Source: Gammaproteobacteria bacterium (lineage in GTDB: Bacteria > Pseudomonadota > Gammaproteobacteria > Arenicellales > Arenicellaceae). From it: a stretch of 64,000 bases of DNA. The notes beneath the pieces are model-generated. The model did no database searches, was not told where the DNA came from, and was given only the letters and a program-made list of their open reading frames with translations. Each line of letters begins with the position of its first letter. Within the stretch, counting starts at the first letter, position 1. A program made the translations under genes and the position numbers. Location: positions 17,099-81,098 of the forward strand of contig JAFMHC010000002.1 of NCBI GenBank assembly GCA_017854775.1, in the 5' to 3' direction. Shown here one piece after another: positions 10,309 through 19,640 of the stretch.

Positions 10309-10890
10309 TCAAGCGACTTGGCCCTCTTGATATAAAGACAAGTAATCGCAGATACCGTCTAAGTCTTTGACTTGACTCAAGTAATCAATCGCTTGATCGT
10401 AGTTCAACCATGATTCAGAAAAGTGGTTTTGAGCTTCATCAAGCCAAGCCTTATGCGGCTCCTCAAACACCTTCATGGCATGAATGTGAACATGCAAAGC
10501 ATCAATCTTCCATGTCTTCTCACCTTGCCCAAAAGACCAGTTGTAATAACCGCTGCCAACACGTATTAATTTAGACGATTGCTCACGCATCAGCACCAAC
10601 CATTTGATTCCTCTAATTGGGTTTTGCTCTAACAATAAGCCGCTCGCTGCGTCAGGTTCGATAACATAATAACTACGGACTTTTTCAAAATCATCGTGGA
10701 AACTAGCAAACATTTCTTCGGCGATTGTCTTTGCACCAACAATTTTTGCTGGAAACTCGATCACGTCTGTATCGATATCAAAGGTGACAACAGCCTGCTC
10801 AGAAAAGATGCTTTCAATTACGGCGGGGATATTGTTATCTTTGCCTTCAAAATATTGGTTTAATAAATGCTTAAAAATAGACTTACTCAT
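10309..10890 (-). CDS. SnoaL/NTF2-like fold protein
   Basis: Size and pattern of a SnoaL-like domain; operon context. Confidence 0.45.
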   Translation of the reverse strand: MSKSIFKHLLNQYFEGKDNNIPAVIESIFSEQAVVTFDIDTDVIEFPAKIVGAKTIAEEMFASFHDDFEKVRSYYVIEPDAASGLLLEQNPIRGIKWLVLMREQSSKLIRVGSGYYNWSFGQGEKTWKIDALHVHIHAMKVFEEPHKAWLDEAQNHFSESWLNYDQAIDYLSQVKDLDGICDYLSLYQEGQVA

Positions 10891-10919
10891 ACTGAATATC
10901 CGGTTTTATTAAAGTGTAT

Positions 10920-11480
10920 TTACATCCAAATGCCATCATACAATTGGCGCTTAGCTCTGACTAACTCTGACGTCGCTTGAATCGCTGGCTTGAAGGTTAA
11001 GCCATATTTATTCGGCTTGTCGTAGTACGGAAAATCGCGCAACCTACCCTCCAAGCTGACGGTCATTCGCTTACCTTCGCCACGATCTCTCGCCCATACG
11101 GCAAAATCGATCAAGCAGCCTGGCGGTACGGGGTGACCATACTGTGCATCAATACGTGTAAAGGCGGTTACCTCTCCGTTAAACGGGCCACACATAGCGG
11201 TAAAAAGTAGCGTCGCAACTTGATTAATATCTTGTGTGAGATTAGTGCCGGGATACATTGCCGCATCATCAAAATGGCCATGAAAATGCGGGTCGGTGAT
11301 CGAAATACCGCGTACTGCGTGTACCCAACCACGTTCAAAATCGTGATCTTTTATCCAGTCAATGGCCAGTACCGGCGACTCATGGCGCATAAATGTTTTG
11401 CACTTAGTATGAGAAATTATGCCGCTACCTGTTCCACTAAGCTCGTTAATGATGGAATCAAAACTCAAATCGTCATTCAT
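10920..11480 (-). CDS. Hotdog-fold (FabZ/FabA-like) dehydratase
   Basis: DPHFHGHFDDAAMYPGTNLTQDINQVATLLF resembles the FabZ FxGHFPGxPxxPGxxxxEAxAQ region; next to an ACP gene. Confidence 0.7.
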   Translation of the reverse strand: MNDDLSFDSIINELSGTGSGIISHTKCKTFMRHESPVLAIDWIKDHDFERGWVHAVRGISITDPHFHGHFDDAAMYPGTNLTQDINQVATLLFTAMCGPFNGEVTAFTRIDAQYGHPVPPGCLIDFAVWARDRGEGKRMTVSLEGRLRDFPYYDKPNKYGLTFKPAIQATSELVRAKRQLYDGIWM

Positions 11481-11547
11481 AATATTGAATATCTTGCTGA
11501 AGTTATCGATAAAAAAGCGTTGGCAATTAAGCCGCTTGATTATTCTG

Positions 11548-11805
11548 TTATTGTTTAATCGCGGCTTGAATATGAGTCACCAGCGTGTTCAAAGATTCGG
11601 TCGCTTGTGGCGGCATTTGATCTAGATCTATGGGAATGCTGTATTTTGTTTCAATAAAAATACGCATCTCAGTCTGCGCTAAGCTGTCCATCTCGAGAGG
11701 GTCATCGAGCTCTAAAAATTCCGCTTGTTGCATTGCAAGATCCTCTATCAATGCCGTCCGAATTGTACTTTCAATTTGTTTGAAATCTTCCATAAATAGC
11801 TCCAT
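11548..11805 (-). CDS. Acyl carrier protein
   Basis: 85 aa, DPLEMDSLAQTEM phosphopantetheine-site DSL motif, acidic helical profile. Confidence 0.85.
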   Translation of the reverse strand: MELFMEDFKQIESTIRTALIEDLAMQQAEFLELDDPLEMDSLAQTEMRIFIETKYSIPIDLDQMPPQATESLNTLVTHIQAAIKQ

Positions 11806-11896
11806 AAAAAGCGCGGAGTAAGCGTCGTTACCTTACTCCGCTAACAGGTTAGGGTTAGGTAGCCCGTTGGTTTGTTTACCTAATTAGTCAATCAAA

Positions 11897-12859
11897 TTAC
11901 TTCTTGCAACCATGGCGGCGTGGTTTAAACGCTGTTTGCGGCTCAACCAACACTTCGCCAGAGGTTGGAAATGCCATTTGATTCCCGGCGTATACTCCAG
12001 TTGGAGTCCCGGCCCATGTTGCCGCTGGTGAACCACCATAGAGTTGCGCATCCCAGTGATAGAAGGCCGATACATAGCTAGTGCAAGATTCGGCACCGGC
12101 CTCACAGGCTCGAACCAAGTCATAACTGAGCTCGATTTTGACCGACCCACACCCTTTAGCATCGGTTGTTATAGAATTTGGCAATCCACCTAGTGGAACC
12201 GCATAGCCAGCCTCGTCGCTTGTAAGCGGGTTCCGAGCGCCAACATCCCACAACGTATAAAGTGCATGTGGAAACGCGTCTCGCACAGTGATGTAGACCG
12301 TTGAACCTAGACCATTACGTCGTTTAGCAACGGTCATGCGGCCAGAAATTTTTTCCCAATCGCCGACTGTCGGATTTGCTGCAACGCCTTTTTTGCGATG
12401 CAACGCTGGGCCTGTACCCAATGCTGGAAATTCAGGCGTAGCGACACGTTGGTCTAGAGCGGTAAATGAGCCTCCAAAGACGTTATTACCAATCTCACCT
12501 AGTGGCACATTGATTGAATTAGGGTCGACTTCGCCGCCTGGGTTAAAAAAGTTCAAGAATGATCGAGTGGTCGCTACTAACGAATTACGGTCGGTTTGTG
12601 GCGTAATGGTTCCAGATTCAGTCTCACCCGCTTGGTAAACGCCAATTTCTTCGATAGATGGCTGCACGCTCAACATAGCAACATTGGGTGCGACTTGAGA
12701 GTAGTCGCCAATCGGTTGGCCATTATAGGTATTGATACCATGCACCACGTAGCCAGGAATACTGGTTACTTGGTAGCGCTTTCCAGCGTTAGCTGACAAG
12801 CTCAAACTCAGCAGAGAGAGCGATAACGATAGAACAAGAGTTGATTTTTTTAATTTCAT
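11897..12859 (-). CDS. Exported protein of unknown function
   Basis: Strong signal peptide MKLKKSTLVLSLSLSLLSLSLSANA; no family recognised. Confidence 0.7.
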   Translation of the reverse strand: MKLKKSTLVLSLSLSLLSLSLSANAGKRYQVTSIPGYVVHGINTYNGQPIGDYSQVAPNVAMLSVQPSIEEIGVYQAGETESGTITPQTDRNSLVATTRSFLNFFNPGGEVDPNSINVPLGEIGNNVFGGSFTALDQRVATPEFPALGTGPALHRKKGVAANPTVGDWEKISGRMTVAKRRNGLGSTVYITVRDAFPHALYTLWDVGARNPLTSDEAGYAVPLGGLPNSITTDAKGCGSVKIELSYDLVRACEAGAESCTSYVSAFYHWDAQLYGGSPAATWAGTPTGVYAGNQMAFPTSGEVLVEPQTAFKPRRHGCKK

Positions 12860-12907
12860 AATAATATTTTTTTAGGTTAGTTGGTTGGTTTGATTGGTAA
12901 GCAGCAA

Positions 12908-14359
12908 TTAAGCAATATGTCGCATTGATTCCAGACTTACTTTTTTGCCTGTTTCGGTACGTTGAATGTCATCCACTAAATAGAAATTAGTCGGCATTGA
13001 AGCTCGTGGGATTAACGACATTAAGGCAAGTTTTACGGTTGCGGAATTCACACCTTTATCGACATAAATAAGCGCTTCAGCGATTTCTCCTTTATCTTTA
13101 TCAGGCTTACCAATAACCCGTGCGTCAAGAACACCCTCAATACTTAATAGGTGTGACTCGACCGAAGCAGGAAAAATCTTTTCTCCGTTCTGAACAATGA
13201 TGTCTTTGATTCTGGTAACAAAGAAACAGTCGTTGCCAACCATCTCAAAGATATCTTCGGTATAAACTTCGTCATGTTTTCCTTTTGCCATTTTCAATTT
13301 TCCATGACGGTAGTAACCCAACATTTTGGTCTGGGTAGAAATTACTAATTCGCCTCTTGAGTTATTTAGCGGATCGGTAGATAAGCGAAATGTACAACAA
13401 TCCAAGGGGCTCCCTAACGGCGCCAATTGAGTATCAGGCCAATCACAATTATCAAAACGCCAAGTAGCAACACGCGGGCCAGCCTCGGTTAAGCCATAAG
13501 TAGAATACAGCTCACAATTCGGGTGATTCTGACGAATCTGCTTCGCGGTTTTAATCGGCAAGGCATCACCACCCAAGGTCATGACTCTTAGCGAGGGACT
13601 TTCAATAACTAAGTTTTTTGCAAAGAATGGCGTCAACCCAATCACAGAGACCGATTGCTCGGAAAACCATTGCTGATCAAAGTTCACGTTTAGATTGGTC
13701 AAGGTGATTGTGCATCGATAAATCAGTGCGCTGATTAAATTCGCTACTAGGCCATAGCTGTAGTAAAGCGGCAAAGCACAGGCCACAACATCATCTTGTT
13801 GCAGGCCGATCGCCTTACCATGACACTCAGCGTTACGGTAAATATTGGCGAAGGAGTTGAGTATTGCCTTTGGTTCACCGGTTGAACCCGAGCTGAAAAT
13901 CGCTACCGCTGCAGACTTCAAATTGGCTTCGTCGAGCGACGCCGAAGAAGGTGAAGTCTTCAAGAGGCTCAAGCCACCTAAAGAAATTGCTAGATGCTCA
14001 TGAGAGGCTTGTTTGTCCAATGTTTTTGCAAGCGTTTTAACCAGCACATTGCTGCCAATAAACGCATGCAACTGAAAACCTTCAACCGTCTTTTGTATTT
14101 TCTTAATCGGAGTAAACGGATTACTAACAAAGACGACAGCCTTATTGCTCCATGCGGCTAATAGCGCAATGACACTGTCTGAGTCATTACTCATATTAAG
14201 CAGTACGGGTACACCCTTGGTAATTCCGTTGCGAGTCAATAGCTGTTGGTAACGACTAACTTCAGAGACAAGTTCACGCCCACTTAGTGTACGTTTTTTA
14301 TCGATAAGAATTGGCTTTTCAAGACCATTCAACGGTGCCAATAAATCTTGGATGTTCAT
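12908..14359 (-). CDS. AMP-dependent acyl-CoA/ACP synthetase (ANL superfamily)
   Basis: AIFSSGSTGEPKAILNS (A3), YSTYGLTEAGP (A5), RIKDIIVQNGEKIFP. Confidence 0.92.
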   Translation of the reverse strand: MNIQDLLAPLNGLEKPILIDKKRTLSGRELVSEVSRYQQLLTRNGITKGVPVLLNMSNDSDSVIALLAAWSNKAVVFVSNPFTPIKKIQKTVEGFQLHAFIGSNVLVKTLAKTLDKQASHEHLAISLGGLSLLKTSPSSASLDEANLKSAAVAIFSSGSTGEPKAILNSFANIYRNAECHGKAIGLQQDDVVACALPLYYSYGLVANLISALIYRCTITLTNLNVNFDQQWFSEQSVSVIGLTPFFAKNLVIESPSLRVMTLGGDALPIKTAKQIRQNHPNCELYSTYGLTEAGPRVATWRFDNCDWPDTQLAPLGSPLDCCTFRLSTDPLNNSRGELVISTQTKMLGYYRHGKLKMAKGKHDEVYTEDIFEMVGNDCFFVTRIKDIIVQNGEKIFPASVESHLLSIEGVLDARVIGKPDKDKGEIAEALIYVDKGVNSATVKLALMSLIPRASMPTNFYLVDDIQRTETGKKVSLESMRHIA

Positions 14360-14502
14360 AGTTACTTCTCCTTCTTGACTATCAATACTCTGCCCAAAGC
14401 CTTAATTTAGACGGTTTCTGGATAAATCTACCATCGCTATTAAAATGCATTTGCATCAAGCCCTGTATGCTTCTTCCTATACAAACAGGGCCCTCATCGC
14501 TA

Positions 14503-14784
14503 TTACGGTTTAATCAGATGAAATACCGCATCCATACCTTTATCTCGTAAAGGAATCAGCGCCTGGTATTCGTCACTCTTGTACCAATTATTAGCGCTGT
14601 CTTGATCTGGAAACTCAAGAATGATTTTCATTTTGCTGTGGTCGTCACCGGTTAATGTTTCTATCGGCCCCTTGGCCAAAAACTTGCCGTTGTATTTTTC
14701 TAACGTTGGCCCTGCGGCCTCACTGTATTTTTTCAGGCTGTCAATATCGGTTGGTGTGATGTCTGCGACGATAAATGCGCTCAT
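14503..14784 (-). CDS. DUF1330 family protein
   Basis: 93 aa, AFIVADITPTD...YSEAAGPTLEKYNGKFLAKG; characteristic of DUF1330. Confidence 0.85.
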   Translation of the reverse strand: MSAFIVADITPTDIDSLKKYSEAAGPTLEKYNGKFLAKGPIETLTGDDHSKMKIILEFPDQDSANNWYKSDEYQALIPLRDKGMDAVFHLIKP

Positions 14785-15222
14785 TTATGAAACTCCATAT
14801 TAGTTAATTTAAACTGATTATTTTTACTGCTCTAAATCGAAAAAAGATTAACCGACCTGTTGAAATTGGGTGCCTATTACGTCTTCTCTAAGAGGGATTG
14901 AGGATTGGTAATTTGGCGAGTCGTAACATCCCACTGTTATTTCATCAAATCGAACAAAACGGGTTATTTGCATCTCAAAACTCGATCAGAGCTTGAGTAG
15001 AATTTTTGTTAAAAATTCGCCACAATATTCAATTAATTATTGCGTCCACTTGCGCTGTATAGATTTAATTTTTCTACCTTCTTTGGAGTAAAATTAAAAC
15101 TAATCTAAGACGTCGCTGGTTTTCTTTGCTGCTATTTAGAGCATTATTTGGTACGAAATTAATTCTATTCGTCATATATCAACTGTACAATAGTCAGCTA
15201 CTACACTCACTGTTAAGTTTTT

Positions 15223-16119
15223 GTGAACAACTTACGTCATCTCCCAAAAATGCTGGTTTTTGCAGCCGTAGCAAAAAAGGGGTCGTTTACTCAAGCGGCT
15301 AAGTATCTTGGTGTTTCTAAATCAGCCGTTAGCCAACAAATTAGTGTGCTTGAATCTGAGTTAGGCGTTAGCTTGATTAACCGCACCACACGCGGAATAT
15401 TTTTAACGGCGGTGGGTAAACTAATTTATTACCGTTGCGACTCATTACAAGATCAAATCGATTCACTCCTTGAAGACATTGATGACGCTCTGAAAAATCC
15501 GCGCGGCCGATTTACCGTTACATTCCCACATTCTCTAGAGCACCTTGTGATTTTGCCGGCCATTGAGAAGCTGTGCCAAGAATTCCCTGGGCTGCAACCA
15601 AAGTTGATTGCCAGCGATCAAACACTCGACTTGGTAGAGCACAGTATTGGTCTCGCGATTCACGCCGGTGAGCTGCCTGACAGCAGTTATAGAGCACTGC
15701 CGATTGGCATTATGACCGAGATATTTTGTGCCTCACCCAGCTATTTAGAGAAACACCCAGCGCCTAAAACTGTGGCTGAATTAGAACAACATAGCTGGAT
15801 TGCCACTGACTGGCAAAAACGTAGAATGCCGGTTACTTGCACACAAAGTCTAACGACTGAAACCGCATCGCTAAATCAATATGCAAGTGTAAATACATTA
15901 CCAACGGCGGTAGGCATGGCTCTTCGGCATATGGGTATTGTGCTATTACCAAGCCTCGCGGTTAAAGAATTAATTAATCAAGGTGAATTGGTGCCCCTGC
16001 TAGATCATATTGAGGGCCCGAGTTGGCCAGTTTATGCGCTGCATGCTTATCAAAACAAAAAGCCGGTTTACGTGACACGTTTTCACCAATTAGTATCCAG
16101 GTTTTTTGAAAACGCTTGA
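15223..16119 (+). CDS. LysR-family transcriptional regulator
   Basis: N-terminal wHTH GSFTQAAKYLGVSKSAVSQQISVLESELGVSLINRTTRG; GTG start; divergent from the ACP cluster. Confidence 0.93.
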   Translation: MNNLRHLPKMLVFAAVAKKGSFTQAAKYLGVSKSAVSQQISVLESELGVSLINRTTRGIFLTAVGKLIYYRCDSLQDQIDSLLEDIDDALKNPRGRFTVTFPHSLEHLVILPAIEKLCQEFPGLQPKLIASDQTLDLVEHSIGLAIHAGELPDSSYRALPIGIMTEIFCASPSYLEKHPAPKTVAELEQHSWIATDWQKRRMPVTCTQSLTTETASLNQYASVNTLPTAVGMALRHMGIVLLPSLAVKELINQGELVPLLDHIEGPSWPVYALHAYQNKKPVYVTRFHQLVSRFFENA

Positions 16120-16244
16120 CTATTTTATTGCACAGTTAGTGTCGGGCTTTATGCAAGTTCGTTGTACCCCCTTACAACGATTTTAATTACAAAGCCTGAC
16201 GGGGTACCGATACAGCTTTAAAACCTAATTGCATAGACTCTGTA

Positions 16245-17399
16245 TTAACGCGGAAATGTCAAAATAATCTCTGGGTTCTCAGCACTCAATGTTGTGTTTA
16301 AAAATTCATTTGCTTTCTCGGCGCTAGCGCCTGACTTTAAATGCACATCAAAGAATGAACCAATGGCTATGCGAGTTAACCATTGTTGTTTTAAGCCGTT
16401 CATCGATGGCCCTGGCAATTCAGGGCAAGGTGGGGCCACCACTACATCGCGCAACACACCACGGGTGTTGGGTATTACCGCATCCCAACGCTCTGGCAGA
16501 TCCAATTTTGACAACATAAAGCCCATGAAGGTGCAGCCCAAGTTATCTGGGTTTTCCATCCACCGAAGTGGGTTTCCTACGTCGGCAAAGCCCAGATGTG
16601 TGCCCTTATCCATGCTGATAAACCAGCCATTGAGATTTCTAGCCCTCACTTGCGTGGCATTCTCGGGCTCAGGTACCACGCGATCCATAGTCCCTGATAT
16701 CAATAAGGATTTTACCTCGAGGTTGATAGCATAAAACTGCTTACTGAATGCTTCTAATGGCGGAGCCATCATCACCGCTGCCTTTATGCGCTGATCCTTA
16801 AGGTCAGGGTGAAACGAGACCAATGCCGTAGTCAGCCCGCCCAATGACAAGCCCATAGTGCCAATACTATCTGCGTCAACTCGCTGGTACATTAAGCTAT
16901 CAGAGTCGTTGTTCAACCTTAATACCTGATCAATCACCGCACTCACGTCGCCCGGCTGATTAACAACATCAAGTAGCTGAGGGACGTCTGCTGGAGACCG
17001 ATTTTGGCTCAACGGGAAATCCACCGCTGCAACCACATAACCATTACTGGCAAGGTATTTTGCAATGTGACTGCTCTCCTTATGATAACCAGCGAAGCCA
17101 TGGCTATATATTATTAAGGGATGCGCTGATGTTTGACCTTTAGGAAACCAGATTGCGCCGTGAAGAGTTCGCTTATCATCGCCCTCGTAGCCACCCAATG
17201 CAGGCGTATCGCGGCTAAGATCAACAATATCCAAATCCATCTTAGCGACCGAATAATCAGCTTGATTTAACCTCGCCTTTGACTGGCTATTTTCAGCTAA
17301 GTCTTCGGGTGCATTTAACAACCATAAACCGAATAATATAATTCCCACTGCGGCCCAAAAAAGCACAGTCCATTTAACAATAAATTTTAGTATCTTCAT
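16245..17399 (-). CDS. Membrane-anchored or exported alpha/beta hydrolase (dienelactone hydrolase/PAF-acetylhydrolase-like)
   Basis: N-terminal TM segment; IYSHGFAGYHKES; GLSLGG nucleophile elbow. Confidence 0.8.
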   Translation of the reverse strand: MKILKFIVKWTVLFWAAVGIILFGLWLLNAPEDLAENSQSKARLNQADYSVAKMDLDIVDLSRDTPALGGYEGDDKRTLHGAIWFPKGQTSAHPLIIYSHGFAGYHKESSHIAKYLASNGYVVAAVDFPLSQNRSPADVPQLLDVVNQPGDVSAVIDQVLRLNNDSDSLMYQRVDADSIGTMGLSLGGLTTALVSFHPDLKDQRIKAAVMMAPPLEAFSKQFYAINLEVKSLLISGTMDRVVPEPENATQVRARNLNGWFISMDKGTHLGFADVGNPLRWMENPDNLGCTFMGFMLSKLDLPERWDAVIPNTRGVLRDVVVAPPCPELPGPSMNGLKQQWLTRIAIGSFFDVHLKSGASAEKANEFLNTTLSAENPEIILTFPR

Positions 17400-17477
17400 T
17401 CACTGATCTTAACATGAGGTTGCTCCGAATGAGCTCGCCTTACTCTATTCGGTCGCCCGCCATCGGGGCTTCAATTT

Positions 17478-18571
17478 TACTTATTGCGACACCGTTGTGC
17501 CACGCCAAACCGACCGAAAACCATGCGTTGTCATAAAAAATATTTAGTGGTTTCATGATCCGCAGTAATTCGACCTAGCGCTTTCGCTATCAGCACCATC
17601 GCTTCAAGCATTTGATTTTTAAGAGATTTTTAAATAAAAAATTCTTTTGAATCCAATTTATTGAAAGTAGCATCTAAGTTTATGTAAGCAGCAATCATGC
17701 GGCTAAAAAACATAACTGGAAAAAAATATCATGAAAAACCTATCAATCAGCCTAGCACTTATCGTAGCGTTATCAGCAAGCCAAGGCGCGTTTGCGGAAC
17801 TAAAACAGATTAGTCAAAGCCCCACTTCGGGAATCGAAAAAATCGTCGTTGTTGCGCAACCAGAAGTTGCCAATTTTGAAATCTTCAGCTTAAAGCGCGG
17901 TGAGCAAGCAATACATCAAATAATGGATATCGTTGCTGATAGCTTAGATAACAAAAAGACGGTAACAGTTCAGCAATCTTCAAAAAATGATATTTCAATT
18001 TAATGTCGGTTAACACCGTTGAAGACTGTAAATCGGAGTTTTTTAAAAACCCCGATTGTTCACAAAAAGAGGTAACTTATAAATTGGATGCATTCTAAAC
18101 AGCATCCAATTTATTGTTGGTTAAGTAAGCCTCATTGCTTGTCCCCCCATTGTTTAACTTCATCACTTGTCACCCTTTCATCACTTAGCACCCTAAGAGT
18201 TAGCAGGCAAATCAACCTGATTGATCATTAGCTCCCCGCCACTTTGATTTTCGATAGCACGTTGCCAGACGATTTTTCTATTTGCTGACGCAGTTCAGCA
18301 CCCTGACCGAGCATCTGCAAAAAATCCTTAGTATGGAGCACTAAAAACGTTCTAAAACCATCCAAAATCACACTGGCTATGCGCGTTGTTTGTTGCAGCA
18401 AGGCCATCCCCTCAAAGCAATCACCACTTCCAATAAGGATAATTTGTTTATCCGGCACAACTCGGATCGCACCCGAGCAAATAAAATCCTTAGCATCTGG
18501 CGGGCCGCCTTTTTCAGAAATGGCCTCGCCTGACAGAGCTAATCTAGGTTTCATCAATTTGGCCATATCAA
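17478..18571. repeat. Unit 1 of a ~1.1 kb tandem direct duplication (small exported gene plus truncated antiporter 3' end)
   Basis: TACTTATTGC..GTGCCACGCCAAAC at 17478 recurs at 18581; the 90-aa ORF and antiporter tail follow in both units. Confidence 0.85.
17731..18003 (+). CDS. 90-aa exported protein of unknown function, copy 1
   Basis: Signal peptide MKNLSISLALIVALSASQGAFAE; identical to copy 2 except at the C-terminus. Confidence 0.75.
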   Translation: MKNLSISLALIVALSASQGAFAELKQISQSPTSGIEKIVVVAQPEVANFEIFSLKRGEQAIHQIMDIVADSLDNKKTVTVQQSSKNDISI

Positions 18572-18575
18572 GCAG
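18228..18575 (-). pseudogene. Truncated duplicate of the C-terminal cNMP-binding region of the CPA1 antiporter
   Basis: Translation aligns to DIAKLLKPRLALPGEVIFEKGGPPDAMYFISSGAIRIVLDKQTIIIGSGDCFGEMALLQQ with many substitutions; N-terminal ~750 aa absent. Confidence 0.85.
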
Positions 18576-18580
18576 AATAC

Positions 18581-19640
18581 TACTTATTGCAACGCCTCTG
18601 TGCCACGCCAAACAGGTCGAAAACCAAGTGCTAGCCTACCACTGATTTTTGCTGATTTCATGATACCTAGTAATTCGACCTAGCACTTTCGATATTGGCA
18701 CCATCGATTCAAGTGTTTGATTTTTAATCATTTTTTAAATAAAAATCTCTTTTGAATCCAATTTATTGAAAGTAGCATCTAAGTTTATGTAAGCAGCAAT
18801 TATGCGGCTAAAAAACATAACTGGAAAAAAATATCATGAAAAACCTATCAATCAGCCTAGCACTTATCGTAGCGTTATCAGCAAGCCAAGGCGCGTTTGC
18901 GGAACTAAAACAGATTAGTCAAAGCCCCACTTCGGGAATCGAAAAAATCGTCGTTGTTGCGCAACCAGAAGTTGCCAATTTTGAAATCTTCAGCTTAAAG
19001 CGCGGTGAGCAAGCAATACATCAAATAATGGATATCGTTGCTGATAGCTTAGATAACAAAAAGACGGTAACTGTTCAACAGTCTTCAAAAACTAACGTTT
19101 CGATTTAATGTCCTCCAACACCATTAAAGACCTTAGGTCGGAGGCTTATACGAGCTCCGACTTACTTCCCAAAAGTAGTAACTTATAAATTGGATGCCAT
19201 TTAAACAGTATCCAATTTATAATCAATTTAGTAACCCATCTTAAGTAAGCTAATCAGCCCTATCATTTAACCGACTAGTCAGCTTGATTGATCATTAGCT
19301 CCCCGCCACTTTGATTTTCGATAGCACGTTGCCGGGCGATTTTTTCTATTTGCTGACGCAGCTCAGCATCCTTATCAAGCATCTGCAAAAAATCCTTAGT
19401 ATGGAGCACTAAGAGCTCGCTAAAACCATCCGAAATCACACTGGCTATGCGCGGTTTTTGTTGCAGCAAGGCCATCTCCCCAAAGCAATCTCCACTTCCA
19501 ATAATGATAGTTTGTTTATCCAGCACAATTCGGATCGCACCCGAGGAAATAAAATACATAGCATCTGGCGGACCGCCTTTCTCAAATATGACCTCGCCTG
19601 GCAAAGCTAATCTAGGTTTCAGCAATTTGGCTATATCTAG
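18581..19640. repeat. Unit 2 of the tandem duplication
   Basis: Same order as unit 1; its antiporter tail is part of the intact gene. Confidence 0.85.
18836..19108 (+). CDS. 90-aa exported protein of unknown function, copy 2
   Basis: As copy 1; C-terminus SSKTNVSI instead of SSKNDISI. Confidence 0.75.
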   Translation: MKNLSISLALIVALSASQGAFAELKQISQSPTSGIEKIVVVAQPEVANFEIFSLKRGEQAIHQIMDIVADSLDNKKTVTVQQSSKTNVSI

